NCBI RefSeq assembly: GCF_020520425.1
Contig: NC_079487.1
Location: forward strand, 125,820,385-125,884,384
Direction: 5' to 3'
DNA length: 64,000 nt
From: Spinacia oleracea
Taxonomy: Eukaryota; Streptophyta; Magnoliopsida; Caryophyllales; Amaranthaceae
In this document: positions 28,613-39,747 of the stretch, one piece after another
Layout of the letters: every line of letters begins with the position of its first letter
Numbering within the stretch: position 1 is the stretch's first letter
The notes under the pieces: model-generated
What the model was told of the DNA's origin: nothing
What the model saw: the letters and a program-made list of their open reading frames with translations, nothing else
The model's database searches: none
Position numbers and translations under genes: made by a program

Positions 28613-29566
28613 AAAAAAACGCAATCAATTACTCTACCTAATCCACTAAAAGTATGCATGGTTTCAACTGTTTGAGATCTCCCTGTTAGAATATGCCTTG
28701 AATCGGTCAAACCCATAACTGCAACGCCCCAGCACGGGGATTTCGCAATGTGGTCCCCAATGGGGGTTCGGGGGCAACACCCCTAAACTAAATGGTATCT
28801 GTTATTGTACACTGAGGTTATGTGTCTTTGACCTATTTACTGGGATTTTCCGCATCTGTCTAAAGAGTAATATTTTATTTTGCCACACTTTTCTATTGTC
28901 ACAAATAAATTATAATTTAACTTAAATTTTTTAAACATAATTCAATCAAAAAAAAAATATACTCCTTATTAAAAATACATCCCCTACGATTGATGTCTAC
29001 TTTTTCTGTAGAGAAAGTTTGTGAATAATATTTCCTACACAACATAATTTTATATATATATTTATTCGCGTACATTGCATGCATATAAAACTAGTATACA
29101 CAATATTAAAAGTGACTTTCGAAACACATTGAGAAGAATATAACATGACTTTGCGTGACTATTATCTTATACATAATGCGTAAATATAAATGATAACAAA
29201 GTGGAGTTTGTAAATAGTATAAAAAATAACAATGTCGAGTATATTGTGAAACATGTAGTATTATTTTTTTTGAGGGAACAGTATTAGTTTTGATTTCTCT
29301 TATAACTCTATAAATTGTTAATAATAACATTTGATTCTCTATAAATAGTATTAAAAATAATATAATTATTTTTATTATTATTGACATCACTCTTTGTCTT
29401 TGTGTCAGAAATCGACCAGGGGTTGTAGTTTTAAATATCGAATGACTTTTCGAGTTATAATTTGCAAAAGGAGAAGTTTGACTTTTTAACCCGTAAAACT
29501 AGCAAGTTTTGGAGGTTATATTTGACAAATTTTTCTAAATATATACGGAGTACTATGTATAAATTA
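28613..29566. other. Unclassified repeat DNA with a Helitron-like 3' end
   Basis: 28683 onward begins TGTTAGAATATGCC, which resembles an LTR start, followed by a GC-rich stretch (28725-28790), but no partner LTR is visible. At 29066-29094 a weak hairpin (GCGTAC / GCATGC) precedes ATATAAAACTAG and a T, a decayed Helitron 3' terminus similar to the one at 9507. No gene is seen. Confidence 0.4.
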
Positions 29567-30164
29567 CTTCTTATGTTCCTTAATACTCGTCTAGTTTTGA
29601 CCGACACATAATTTTAGACAATTTAATAAACTTATTTAATTTATTGGGTGGTACTCCCTCTGTTCCTAAATGTTTTTCCCATTTAGAATTTTGATACTAT
29701 TCACAATGGAAGAGAATCTCTTGAATTACTACCAATATATAAGAAAAAAATAATATAATCTTGTGGCGTCTTGTTTGATTGGGCTCAATGAGTACTTCGA
29801 CAATATGAGAATTTTATAATTTTTAATAACATGTAATTAGAGATATTAACGATGTAAAACGCACATTGGTAAATGTGATAAAGTGAAATGGGAAAAACAT
29901 TTAGGAACAGATGGAGTAGTTGGTAGTGAGATTTTTTTTTAATATACTCCGTAGTTAGTGGAAAATATGTCAAATAAAGTTGTGGGGTGGAGTTTGAATT
30001 TTTTAATTTTTTTTTTTTAGAAATTATGAATTTATGTAAATCCATGGTTAAGTGACAGAAATGATATAATATTAGTAAAAAATATGTCATTTTAAAGAAC
30101 CGGGACGAATATTAATAGACGACTTTATAAGGAAAGAGGGGCGAATATTAAGAGACGATGGGAG
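29567..30164. mobile_element. Stowaway MITE with a nested Stowaway
   Basis: TA on both sides (29565-29566, 30165-30166). Ends are inverted: CTTCTTATGTTCCTTAATAC on the left and GAATATTAAGAGACGATGGGAG on the right, imperfect. The TA duplication is the Tc1/mariner Stowaway signature. A second MITE was inserted at 29654. Confidence 0.65.
29654..29916. mobile_element. Stowaway MITE (nested, inner)
   Basis: Terminal inverted repeats CTCCCTCTGTTCCTAAATGT and ACATTTAGGAACAGATGGAG, extended by TTTTCCCATTT / AAATGGGAAAA, with TA on both sides. 263 bp, no coding capacity. Confidence 0.85.
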
Positions 30165-30244
30165 TATAAGTTATCAATTTTGTATGTCACTGATTCTATG
30201 AGTATGTCTGCAACTTACGTGTTAGATCCATACACCATACGTTA

Positions 30245-30619
30245 GAGCATCAATTATAGATGACTCTTACCCCCTCTTAAGGAGAGAGGAATTGTAAGAG
30301 TTACCTCTTAGCAAAAACAAGGTAACTCTTAGCTCCCTCTTATTTAGAGGTTGATGGAGACATCCTCTAAATAAGAGGTAGCTCTTAGAAAATAAGAGGG
30401 GGTTGAGGTGGCACATTGTGGGAGTATCATGCTTTATTTTTGGTATTTTTGTTATAAAATTAAATTTAAAATGTGAAAAGTTAAATAAGAGGTAGTGTAT
30501 AAGAGTTAGTGTATTTCTTGGAATTTTTAATAGCTAACTCTTAATAAGAGTGGTAATGAGGTGGATGAGGAGAGAGACTAAGAGTTGGAAAATAAGAGAT
30601 AGCACCACTATTGATGCTC
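30245..30619. mobile_element. Tourist-like (PIF/Harbinger) MITE
   Basis: TTA target duplication at 30242-30244 and 30620-30622. Terminal inverted repeats GAGCATCAATTATAG and CTATTGATGCTC. The interior is rich in 'aactctta' and 'taagag' words arranged as subterminal inverted repeats. Confidence 0.8.
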
Positions 30620-30685
30620 TTAGTGATGGTTTTAGGAGCTAGACTAGAGCAAGCTAATACAACCATAAAGTCTCTTTCGGAGATA

Positions 30686-31009
30686 CTCCCTCCGTCCCTT
30701 AATACTCGCATCGCTTTTCTTTTCGGGCCGTCCCTTAATACTTGCACCGCTTCTATAAATGGAAATTTATACCAATATTATATTATTTCTCACACTTACT
30801 TACTAACCCCACTACACCCCTATTTCCTACAAAAATCATTTAAAAATTCACACCCCCACTTACCACTCTCCACTTCTTATCCATTTCCAACTACCTATAT
30901 TAAAAAAATACCCCACTATCAACTAACACCCATTAAATTAATAAGTCAATTTAAATGTCTTAAACTCCGCACCGGTCAAACCGGTGCGAGTATTAAGGGA
31001 CGGAGGGAG
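30686..31009 (+). mobile_element. Stowaway MITE, family 1
   Basis: CTCCCTCCGTCCCTTAATAC at the left end and TATTAAGGGACGGAGGGAG at the right, TA duplications at 30684-30685 and 31010-31011. 324 bp. A second copy of the same family, reversed and interrupted, is at 46239-46815. Confidence 0.9.
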
Positions 31010-31045
31010 TAGACATCTAATTAATGTACGAAATACTACGTAGTA

Positions 31046-31325
31046 CTCCCTTCGTATTTATTTAAGAGATAAATTTGGTCGGGCACGCGTATTAAGAAAA
31101 AGAATTGAATGAAATAAAGTAATAAAATAAGTGGGGTTGAGTAGTTATTTTAATAAGAAAAACAAGTGGGGACCATGTTATTTTAGGGAGTTGTGTTTGG
31201 GGTGGGGTGTAGATATATTATTTAATTAGATAGTGGGGTTGATAAGTTACTAAAAATGACAAGTGTATCTCTTAAATAAATACGGCCGAAAAAGGCAAGT
31301 GTATCCCTTAAATAAATACAGAGAG
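31046..31325. mobile_element. Stowaway MITE, family 2
   Basis: TA at 31044-31045 and 31326-31327. Ends CTCCCTTCGTATTTATTTAA and TTAAATAAATACAGAGAG, inverted. A near-duplicate of the right end lies just inside it (cttaaataaatacggccg). No coding capacity. Confidence 0.8.
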
Positions 31326-31712
31326 TAAAAATTTTAAGCACTTGCATTGAAAGACATCCTTTTGATAAAGATTATAGTCTGATACCTATTCGTATCAAAT
31401 GCTAAAACTCACCCTGTAAACAAATTATGGTCAAACAAGGCCAATTAAATTATCTATCATGGTTGAGTTCGTCCATTCAATTGGTCTTATATATGCACAA
31501 AATTTTAAAATCAAGCAAACTTGGCGGAGATGGTGGGGATGAACCCACCTTGTAAATGTGAGATCACATGTTCGGAGCTCATCGTCTATTGCTTGTGCTT
31601 GAGAGCTAATGGAAATCCTCCATATTCCCCCCTACTCTCAAGCGTTAGATATACATAGTTAGGCTGGATGACCTATGAAATATATTATTGGTTCTGTAAG
31701 TTACTTCTCCTT

Positions 31713-31834
31713 AAATTAAAAGTAAATACATTAGAATAAGCTACACATGGACCGTGGTCAATTACACACTTTCTTCCATGTCATTTTGGCCACGGTCCAT
31801 GTGTAGCTTATTCTAATGTATTTACTTTTAATTT
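31713..31834. repeat. Near-perfect 48-bp inverted repeat (hairpin)
   Basis: The arm 31713-31760 (key words aagtaaatacattagaataa and gctacacatggaccgtgg) is repeated in reverse complement at 31787-31834 with one mismatch, around a 26-bp loop. It lies about 460 bp upstream of the BAHD TATA box. Transcribed, it would form a long stable stem-loop. It has no TA or TTA edges typical of the nearby MITEs that I can define. Confidence 0.9.
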
Positions 31835-32294
31835 ATAGTACGGAGTATATGTTTTTCTAGATAGCTACTCCATATTATGTTAGGGAATGTTACTTATGAC
31901 CGGCTGAATAATGTCTTTTGCTCAACTGTCATGCAAAAGTTAAATCAGTGCAAAAGAGTACATACTCAATACATAGTACGGAGTAATGTTTAGGCATGTT
32001 GGTTAAATCGGGGATCTGTATAGTGTGTACGATATGAAATGTTCAAATCACCTTCTTCAATTAGTAATTTTTATGGTCTTTATGGCTCCATTTTTTTTAG
32101 TTGAGAAAATCAAAATATTACAATGGTACGTTAAAAGAGATAGTATTACTGTGTTTATTGAATTGGCTCAAAAGCTAATTTATTAAAAATATATAACGCG
32201 GATCACACGGGCTACAAGTTACTTGGGCTACAAGTTACTGTGTTTTAATAAATGCAAACTTGATCAAGAATGAACATGCATATGCATCCCTTTC

Positions 32295-32304
32295 TATATA
32301 AATA
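32295..32304 (+). promoter_or_regulatory. TATA box of the BAHD gene
   Basis: TATATAAATA lies 85 bp before the start ATG, in a C/A-rich context typical of plant core promoters. A transcription start near 32325-32335 would be expected. Confidence 0.7.
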
Positions 32305-32389
32305 GCCAACGACCAGATCTTCCAACGTCCATCACCTAACAAACCAAAAGTAAGACAACAAAAATACATAAAATTAATAATATTGCAAA

Positions 32390-35243
32390 ATGAGCACCAT
32401 GGTGAAAGAATCCACAACTATATGCCCAGACGAGCAAACTCCAAACGGGAGTCTTTGGCTGTCAAGCCTAGACTTAATCACACGGTCACCATACACCCAC
32501 ACTCACGTCTTGTTCGTCTATGAACCCAACAAGAATCTCGACACTAACCCGACCCCATTTTTCGATACAAACCTTTTAAAACAAACACTAAGTAAAGCCC
32601 TTGTGGCGTTCTACCCTATGGCAGGACGCCTTAAAACCAACAACAAAACCGGTCGAATAGAGATCGATTGTAATGCCAAAGGGGCCATATTTTTCGAAGT
32701 TGAGACGACACATGTGTTGTCCGATTTCGGAAACTTTAACCCGACTCCGGAACTACGAAAGGTTGTGTTTCCTACATACGGGTACGCGGGTGGGTTATCG
32801 TCGTTCCCACTACTAATGGTGCAGCTTACAAGGTTTAAATGTGGTGGGATAAGCCTTGGGTTTGTGCAGCATCATCATGTAGCTGATGGAGCTTCTCATG
32901 TGCATTTTATTAACTCTTGGGCAAGGCTAACTAAAGGACTTGACCTTAATGTTATGCCCTTTCATGATCGGTATAGTTGTTTTGCGCCGCGTGACCCGCC
33001 TCAAATTAAGTACCAGCATTTGGAGTATGAGCCACCTTTGCCACCCTCAGTACCTAAGGCGTTTTCAGGTGAGCATTTTTTGTATTGATTGGAAACGATG
33101 TTGTCCGTTTTAGTTACGTTGTGTTTGTTTAATTTTGGAATACTTAACTATTTCGTACATAATAATATTAGGCCAATTTTAACCCTTTTCACATTTTATT
33201 TTAGTAGAATTAATGCCTTTGTTTTTGTGTACTTTGGGAAAAAGTATGAAAAAAAAAAGTAACGAAAAGTCTTGTTTCGCCAATTTTTTATAAGCAAATA
33301 AAAGTGGAATGACTTGACGAGTAATAAGTTCTTTTGTCGATCTTGCTTGTCTAATTTCGGAAAACTCAAAGTACATAATATTAGGCCAACTTTAATCCTT
33401 CTCACATGTACATTTTATTTTAGTAGAATTAGATTTTTGAGCCCGTACAAAGAATGGATCTTACCTTCTTACATAGTGGTATATTTTAGTCGTTTTTTAA
33501 AGTTCTAATTTTATGGAGGGTTTGTGATTTTAATGTGAATATCTTATTAATACAGAGGAGGAATTTGAAGGTTGGAAAAAATGCGAAGCATAAATTAAAG
33601 GAAAATTGGTAATATTAAATCCAACATTTGGCCGATTTTATTTTATTAAGCCCACCTATAACATACTTTTTAATAATCTCACATTTACTACCCAACGACT
33701 TTTATTAAAAAAAATATTACCAAATTTTGCTAAATTAAATGGTGAATTAATTTTGAGTGATAAAAAGGGATGCGAAGTAGAAGAGGTTGAATGAATATAA
33801 GAACTAATGGTGAATTGTTGTGGAATGCGGAAGATGAAGTGGAAGAGATTTTAGAGCTGCAAAATATAGCAAACAACAAAAAGAAAACACTACAAGAATT
33901 TATATCTTTAATGTCAACCTAATAACGACGAGTCAAAAATTCCGTTGCAAAAGCCTTTAGCGACAGGGCTAACAACCAAACAAAGACGAGAACAACCGAC
34001 ACAATTGTCTTTTACGACGGGTTAACGACGAGATTTTCCATTAATGATGACCCCCTTTTATGACGAGTACGTGACAGAAAATTCCGTCATTAATCAACGA
34101 TTATTGGCCTTTAGCGACGAAATATTCCGTCGTTAATAGTACAAATTTTTGTAGTGAATAAAAAAAAAAAAAAAAAAACTCAATTTGATGGAAAAAATAA
34201 GGGGAAAACACGTGTTATCTAATTAACTATGATTTTGCTTTGTATAGGCTAGGTATAGATTAATGTCTTTGTTTTTGTCTGAGTAAAAGTAATTATCTTT
34301 AATAGGAGAGGGAAAAGGGGTCGAATTGTTTCGGAAATTTTAAATAAAGATTTGACAAGTAATAATTTTTTTTAAAAAAATTGATCTGAAGAAAAAAGTT
34401 AACTTGGTTTTTGTGATAATCAAAAGTTTTAAATTAACTGTAAATTCGTTAAATTTCCCTTACTGATCGATAAAAGAATGTGCTAATTTAATTTCTCTCA
34501 ACAATTTGAGATTTTGAAGGAATTTAAGAATTCTTGTGATTTTTTATTTATTTATTTTTATTTTAATTTCAGTTGATTCTACCACTATAGTAGAAGGTCT
34601 TTTCAAATTCACGAAAGAACAAATCAACATCCTAAGACTACAAGCAATGTCTCAAGAAGTGACAAACTATAGACCAAGCACTTTCGAGGTACTAGCCGGA
34701 CATGCGTGGCGCACCTCATGCAAAGCACGTGAACTATCCGACGACCAAGACGTAAAACTCTACATGCCAAGCGACGGACGACCGAGAATGAAGGATCCAG
34801 CATTGCCACTGCCACTGCCACAAGGCTATTGTGGTAATGTAATCTTCTTCACGGCTTGCACCGCTAAGGCGGGCGATGTCATGAACAAGCCATTGTCGTA
34901 CCCGGTCCGTAAGGTTCACCAAGCGGTAAAAAGAGTAAAAAACGATGATTACTTGAGATCGGCGGTAGATCACCTAGAATCTCAACCTGATCTAGGCGAT
35001 CTCTATCGTGGGGCACATACATTTACGACTCCAAATTTTACCATAAATTCTTGGGTCACTATACCTGTAAATGATTCCGACTTTGGATGGGGTGGGCCCA
35101 AGTATGTCCGCCACGGTGGCATTAAATACGAAGGTCAATCTTATCTGTTAGCAAGTGAGAATGGGGATGGGAGCATTTCATTGGCTGTTAAGCTATACAC
35201 GGTTCATATGGGTTTGTTTGGAAAGTATTTGTATGATTTTTAG
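32390..35243 (+). CDS. BAHD acyltransferase, HCT-like (two exons)
   Basis: Coding exons are 32390-33068 and 34573-35243 (1350 nt, 449 residues), joined by a GT-AG intron splitting a Val codon. BAHD enzymes transfer acyl groups from CoA to alcohols or amines in the cytosol. The HHVAD catalytic motif is at residues 162-166 and the structural DFGWG at 396-400. Other hallmarks are FYPMAGRL, RIEIDCNAKG and YLRSALDY-like YLRSAVDHLE. Length, single intron position and overall text match hydroxycinnamoyl-CoA:shikimate/quinate transferases. Two differences stand out: SWVTIP replaces the family's SWVRLP, losing the arginine that holds the shikimate carboxylate, and DFGWGG replaces DFGWGR. There is also a PLPLPLPQ insertion before the GYxGN motif. 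The acceptor is therefore probably not shikimate. The frame is fully open, so the gene is likely functional; the intron is burdened by transposons. Confidence 0.92.
33163..33428 (+). repeat. Diverged direct duplication in the BAHD intron
   Basis: The segment containing ataatattaggccaa and attttattttagtagaa occurs at about 33163-33213 and again at 33371-33428. The first copy continues uninterrupted into ttaatgcctttgtttttgt. The second is cut by a Helitron after 'agtagaa' and continues beyond it at 34260 with ttaatgtctttgtttttgt. Confidence 0.85.
33429..34259 (-). mobile_element. Helitron (non-autonomous) in the BAHD intron
   Basis: Read on the minus strand it begins TCTATACCTAGCCTATAC and ends GGGCTCAAAAATCTAA, with host A on the left and T on the right in plus orientation. 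The near-terminal region is shared with the Helitron at 44803-45207 (gagcccgt...caaagaa at the 3' end; cacgtgt.atctaat.aa near the 5' end). The intact sister copy of the host sequence at 33163-33230 shows the empty site, which fixes both borders. It carries a CACTA MITE at 33888-34156. Confidence 0.82.
33888..34156 (-). mobile_element. CACTA-type MITE (copy C)
   Basis: CACTACAAGAATTTATATC at one end, TTTGTAGTG at the other, 269 bp. The interior has many 'gacgacggg'/'ccgtcgt' words and is the reverse of copies A and B (53734 and 54162). The three-base flanks are aaa and aat, so the target duplication is imperfect. It is nested in the intron Helitron. Confidence 0.8.
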
Positions 35244-36999
35244 TTTTTTTTTTTTTTTTTTTTGACCAATTAGTCACTTTGTCATTCAAAGTTTGTTTGT
35301 CAATTATGAGTCTTCTTTTTAGATTCGTGTCATAGATTATTGCCATTCATTTGTTTGTGCCAAAATAGTTGTATTTTGCAGATTTTTGTTTTTTATTCTA
35401 GAGAGTGCTAATGTGCTATACTGCTCTGTGTAATTGTTGGTGTTGATGAAATAAATTTGATTTAAATTAGCATGGCAAATTAATTAACCACTCCAACGGT
35501 TTCTTTTGTTGGTTACGTATTTATTTTAGGGTGTTTTATAATGTTTGTTACGTGAGAGAATCTTTCATTTTATAAATTTATTATACTGTCATTTTTTATG
35601 CCAGCTTTTAATTTTAACTGGTCCAATTTTTTCAACTCATTAAATTTCTTTACAATTTTCCCAAGCATGTTAAGTTAATTTGTGCGATTTTTCATTATTG
35701 GTTCATTTTGATAAATAAAACAATCTTATTGGTTGTTGTAATGATTAGTGGATTGAGGTTTTACTTGGGTTTATTTTTTTAATAAAATAAAAAATATTTA
35801 TTATACGTTAATAAACGTGCAAAAGTCCAAACATAACAAACAAAAAGAAACCGAGGAGTATTTTCAAAAAACACTCGAGTTAGATTTTTCAAACAAATAA
35901 AACTATGTTGAGTTATATGTTTCAGGTTCGAATTTTTTCTCATTCATTTATAATTTTTATTGCTTTTTGTGACACAAAAAAAAATGATTCGAGTCAGGAG
36001 AGAAGATATTTGGTTCGGGTTTAGGTCATACTAGGTTGTTTTTTTGTAATACAATTAGGCTTATAGTAGAAACATAGTGAGTTCGACTATATTTGATTTT
36101 GTTGGATCAATTTATGTCAGATCTACTTTGGTTCATAATTAGAAGGTTAGGAACATTACCGTTTCTTGTCATTTCATCATAACTAGCCTTCTAATTGTGA
36201 ATCCCCGGTGACAACGTTATTGTCTCTAGTCATTTCGTATAACTACCCTTCTAACTGCAAATCCACGGTAAAATGACTAAAATCATCATGTTTGAACTCA
36301 TCAATGATAACATTTTGCGGATTTGGAGGTTTTTTATTTTTTTTCCACTCATCCCGTGTTAGCTTAGCTTTTTCACACATTTTAAGGTACATCTTCTTTA
36401 CTTTCTTTTTCATATAAATTACAGTCATTTAAGGTACATCTTCTTTACTTCCCTTTCTATTGGGTTTATTTATGTGATATTTCCTATTTTGTTTTTAATA
36501 GAGGGGCAAAAATGGAAAAAAAATTACGACAAAAATAAAGGGGGCTATTCGGCTTTAGGAGACAGATCACCAATAACTCAATAAGCATACAAAGACTTTA
36601 GTAGGGTGCATCTAAGAATTATTATGGCTTCTTGGACAAAGGAGGAATCTATCTAGGGGTGATGATAAAGGTCGCAAGTTACGATAATATTTAGTTGTCA
36701 TAATCTTATGTGTCGGAATTTAATTAGTACATATAGGCATCACGTAGGCTATCCGTCATCAGAATATTTTTACTATCAATGCAATATTTTTACTACGAAA
36801 ATATGTAAACAAGGTATTCGATATAAAGAAGGAAACAAATTAGAATATTAAGACTTTCCTACCATTTTTTGAAACATTTATAATAGGTTATATAAGTTAA
36901 ATATTTTAGTTTCCAATTTAAATCATGACACATAAGCATGTCATGTCATAATTGTGACACGGCTTAAAAGTCGCATGTTGCGACCTTTATCATTTCCGA
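35244..36999. other. 3' flank of the BAHD gene, AT-rich, no gene
   Basis: A poly-T run follows the stop. No further ORF, tRNA or clear transposon edge is seen. Short repeats such as aaggtacatcttctttact (twice, 36385-36450) and the paired 'actagccttctaattgtgaatcc' / 'actacccttctaactgcaaatcc' segments (36183-36265) suggest old duplications. Confidence 0.5.
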
Positions 37000-38025
37000 T
37001 CTATATATATTATTAAATCTCCAAGACAATCCATGTCTTCTCTTCATGTGTCGCGATGACTTGACAAGTGACATTTCATCGTCGCGTCACATATACGCAC
37101 AAATAATTGTTTATCGTGTCCTAACAAAAAATATAATGTTGCTACCATCCTTGAACTCATAACCTCTTACATGTTATTGCAAAGTTTTATTCATCACTCC
37201 AACCATACAACTTATAACTCTAAAACAATTAGAAAAAAGAGATAAGGCTTTCTTATGAATTTATAAAACTTTAATGTCCAAATTTATGTATTTGAGTAAC
37301 TTTTATGATAACATATTCATTCTTATTTTTTATTCATTTACTAATCAAATCTTATATCTTTTCTAGAAACTTATTTAGATTAAACATAAACCATGAAAGA
37401 CAACTTTTGTGTAAGACCGCCTTATCGAAAAGACCACTTTGATTGCTTTATTAATCGGTTCTATTGTTTAACTAATTGGTTCAATTGCTTAACTAATCAG
37501 TTTCATTACTTAACTAATTAGGTTCGTTCCTTAACTAATTAGTTACAGTGCTTAACTAATTGGTTTCATCCCTTACCTAAATGTTTCCATTGCTTAACTT
37601 ATACGGAGTATGACACCAAAGTGGTTTTTTGTGTAAGACCGCCTTATACAAAACTTTGTAAATCACGAAATTAACAGAAAAAAGAATAGGAAAAAAATAA
37701 TGTTGTGTTTTCTTTTAACTAATCAAATGTGCTTTTTTTTTCCTTTTAAAATGTATTTCAACTTTGTAACTCAATATATACGATTGTCACAATTTTTTTA
37801 TATAAGTTATAATTAAAAAAAAAAGTTACAAAAATAATGAAACTTTTCTCCAAAATTTAGTTCAACACTTGTTGGTTAACCAATTTCATTATTAAACTGC
37901 ATATATGATAAAATTCATATCATTCTCAAACTGCATATATACAAAAACTTAAAATAAATTTTAAATTAATAAAGAGAAAGCAAATTATATGTAACATTCT
38001 GGGACATTGCCCGACCACTGGCTAG
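37000..38025 (+). mobile_element. Probable Helitron, decayed
   Basis: Left end TCTATATATATTATTAAATC after an A (TC at 37000-37001). Right end TGGGACATTGCCCGACCACTGGCTAG before a T, read as two pieces: a small hairpin (GGG-ACATTG-CCC) and terminal CTAG (38022-38025). The hairpin is short, so it is weaker than the other Helitrons here. It contains a minisatellite at 37441-37605 and no coding sequence. Confidence 0.5.
37441..37605. repeat. Diverged tandem repeat, about 21-bp unit
   Basis: Seven or so imperfect copies of a unit like tgcttaactaattggtttca. The array is bracketed by a 17-bp direct repeat, gtgtaagaccgccttat, at 37409 and 37631, and by the inverted words gaccactttg / caaagtggtt. Confidence 0.8.
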
Positions 38026-38079
38026 TTAATAGGTCGGAAAGAAAGTACTAAATATGTAAACAAGGACTATCACCTAATG

Positions 38080-38183
38080 AGAGTGAGGGATAGCTCAGTT
38101 GGTTAGAGCTTTCATCCCGGTTACAGGTGATCTTGGGATCGATTCTCATCCCTGCCCTTGTGGTTCATTCGCGCAAAAAAAAA
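38080..38183 (+). mobile_element. tRNA-derived SINE with target duplication
   Basis: About 104 bp. Box A TAGCTCAGTTGG is at 38091-38102 and box B GGATCGATTCT at 38136-38146, as in a tRNA-derived Pol III promoter. It ends in an A9 tail. A perfect 15-bp target duplication GACTATCACCTAATG brackets it (38065-38079 and 38184-38198). The first 75 bases resemble a tRNA but the 3' acceptor strand is not a proper match, so it is a retroposed SINE and not a tRNA gene. Confidence 0.85.
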
Positions 38184-39025
38184 GACTATCACCTAATGGA
38201 CCGCATAATTAACATGTTAATTTAATGGAAAATTTGCCAACAGGGGATCTTTTATAACCCAAATTTTGCGAGAAAACACCTTATATAATTTATTTTGTGA
38301 AATCACACCTTAATGTAAATTTTTTTTTTTTTTTTTTTTTGCGAAAGACAACCTAAGGGAAGATTCCAGCATTGACTGAGATTTTTGGGTCATTGACTTG
38401 CACGTGAGAAATGCATGTGGCTTAAGTTTTGCTAAAGACACTTATTTCCCGAGTCTTGAATTTTTAAACTTGATTTCTTTTTCAACTTTAGGTTTTAAAG
38501 CTTAGAACTTTGGAGGAAAATTGGGTGTAGATAGAAAAATAAAGCCACGTGTGCTTTTCATGTGCAACACAGTGGCCGGAAAAGCTAAGTTAATGTCGAA
38601 AACTTCCATTTGGTTGTCTTTTGCAAAAAAATTTACATAAAGGTGTGTTTTCACAAAAAAGTTAAATTAAGGTATGTTTTCACAAAAAAAATTATATAAG
38701 ATTTTTTCTCGCAAATTTTGAATTATAAAAGGTCATTTTTAGCAAATTTGCCTAATTTAATTACCATAATTCTTTTTCATGTCATGAGTCATAACCTACT
38801 AGTGGAGTAGTGGCCTAGCGGGTTCAAATATAAGGCCCAATTTGTTATTTTCCTACTCCATAATGGACACATTGTTAATTTGTTATGAATTCTTTTTCAT
38901 CTCATAATCTACTAGTGGAGTAGTGACTAGCGGGTTCAAATATAAGGCCCAATTTGTTATTTTCCTATAATTGACAGATTGTTTTTCCACTTTTCTATTT
39001 AAATACACCCATGTTAGTCTTATAG

Positions 39026-39694
39026 ATAGACCCGGCAAATGAGTGGTTCGGATCCAATTCGGATTTGGTCCATTCGGATCGGGTCATTTTTGGTCTCTCT
39101 CACTTCAAACCGGGTTCGGGTATGGGTCGGGTCCATTCGGAATTTGAGTTTAATGCGATTTTTTGATGGTCGGATCGGATCGAATTTGGGTCAAGATTTT
39201 GGGTCATTGTCGGATCAGATCATTATCAGTTCGGTTCATTTCGGATCGGATCATATCGGATCGGTTTTTTTCGATTAGTTCGGATATTTTCGGGTTAGAT
39301 TAGACTTTTCATGTTTCAAGTTTTGATTGGCAATTTCTCTTTAGATTTGGTCATCATTCATAAAATAATATTCGATTATTTTTTATTTCATATGTAATAT
39401 TTCTTACTTAGTAATTAAGGGATAATTGTATATGGTTCGAGATTACTGATTTATTGTATAAGAATTTAGTAAACGATAAGGGTTATAATTTCATATTGTT
39501 ACAAGTGATAATTTAGGGGACTCTAGTCTTGCTTCTACTAATGTATAGTCGAGAAGGTGAAACATGAAATATGGACAAATATAACAATATATATTAGTGA
39601 TTAATAAAAGATTATCATGATTTAGTAAAGTAGCTAGTATTTGAGACTAAACTCTCGGATTATTTTATAGATAATATATATGTGGTTATTAATG

Positions 39695-39747
<53 letters not shown>

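Noticed and set aside
28683..28800. LTR start at TGTTAGAATATGCC with GC-rich follow-up
   Set aside because: No second LTR, PBS or polypurine tract found; only mentioned as unclassified.
32190..32240. Helitron 3' end near gatcacacgggctacaagtt
   Set aside because: Similar to known ends, but no CTRR terminus with a following T could be set.
38087..38160. tRNA gene
   Set aside because: A and B boxes are present, but the 3' acceptor arm does not pair properly, and an A-tail plus target duplication show a SINE.
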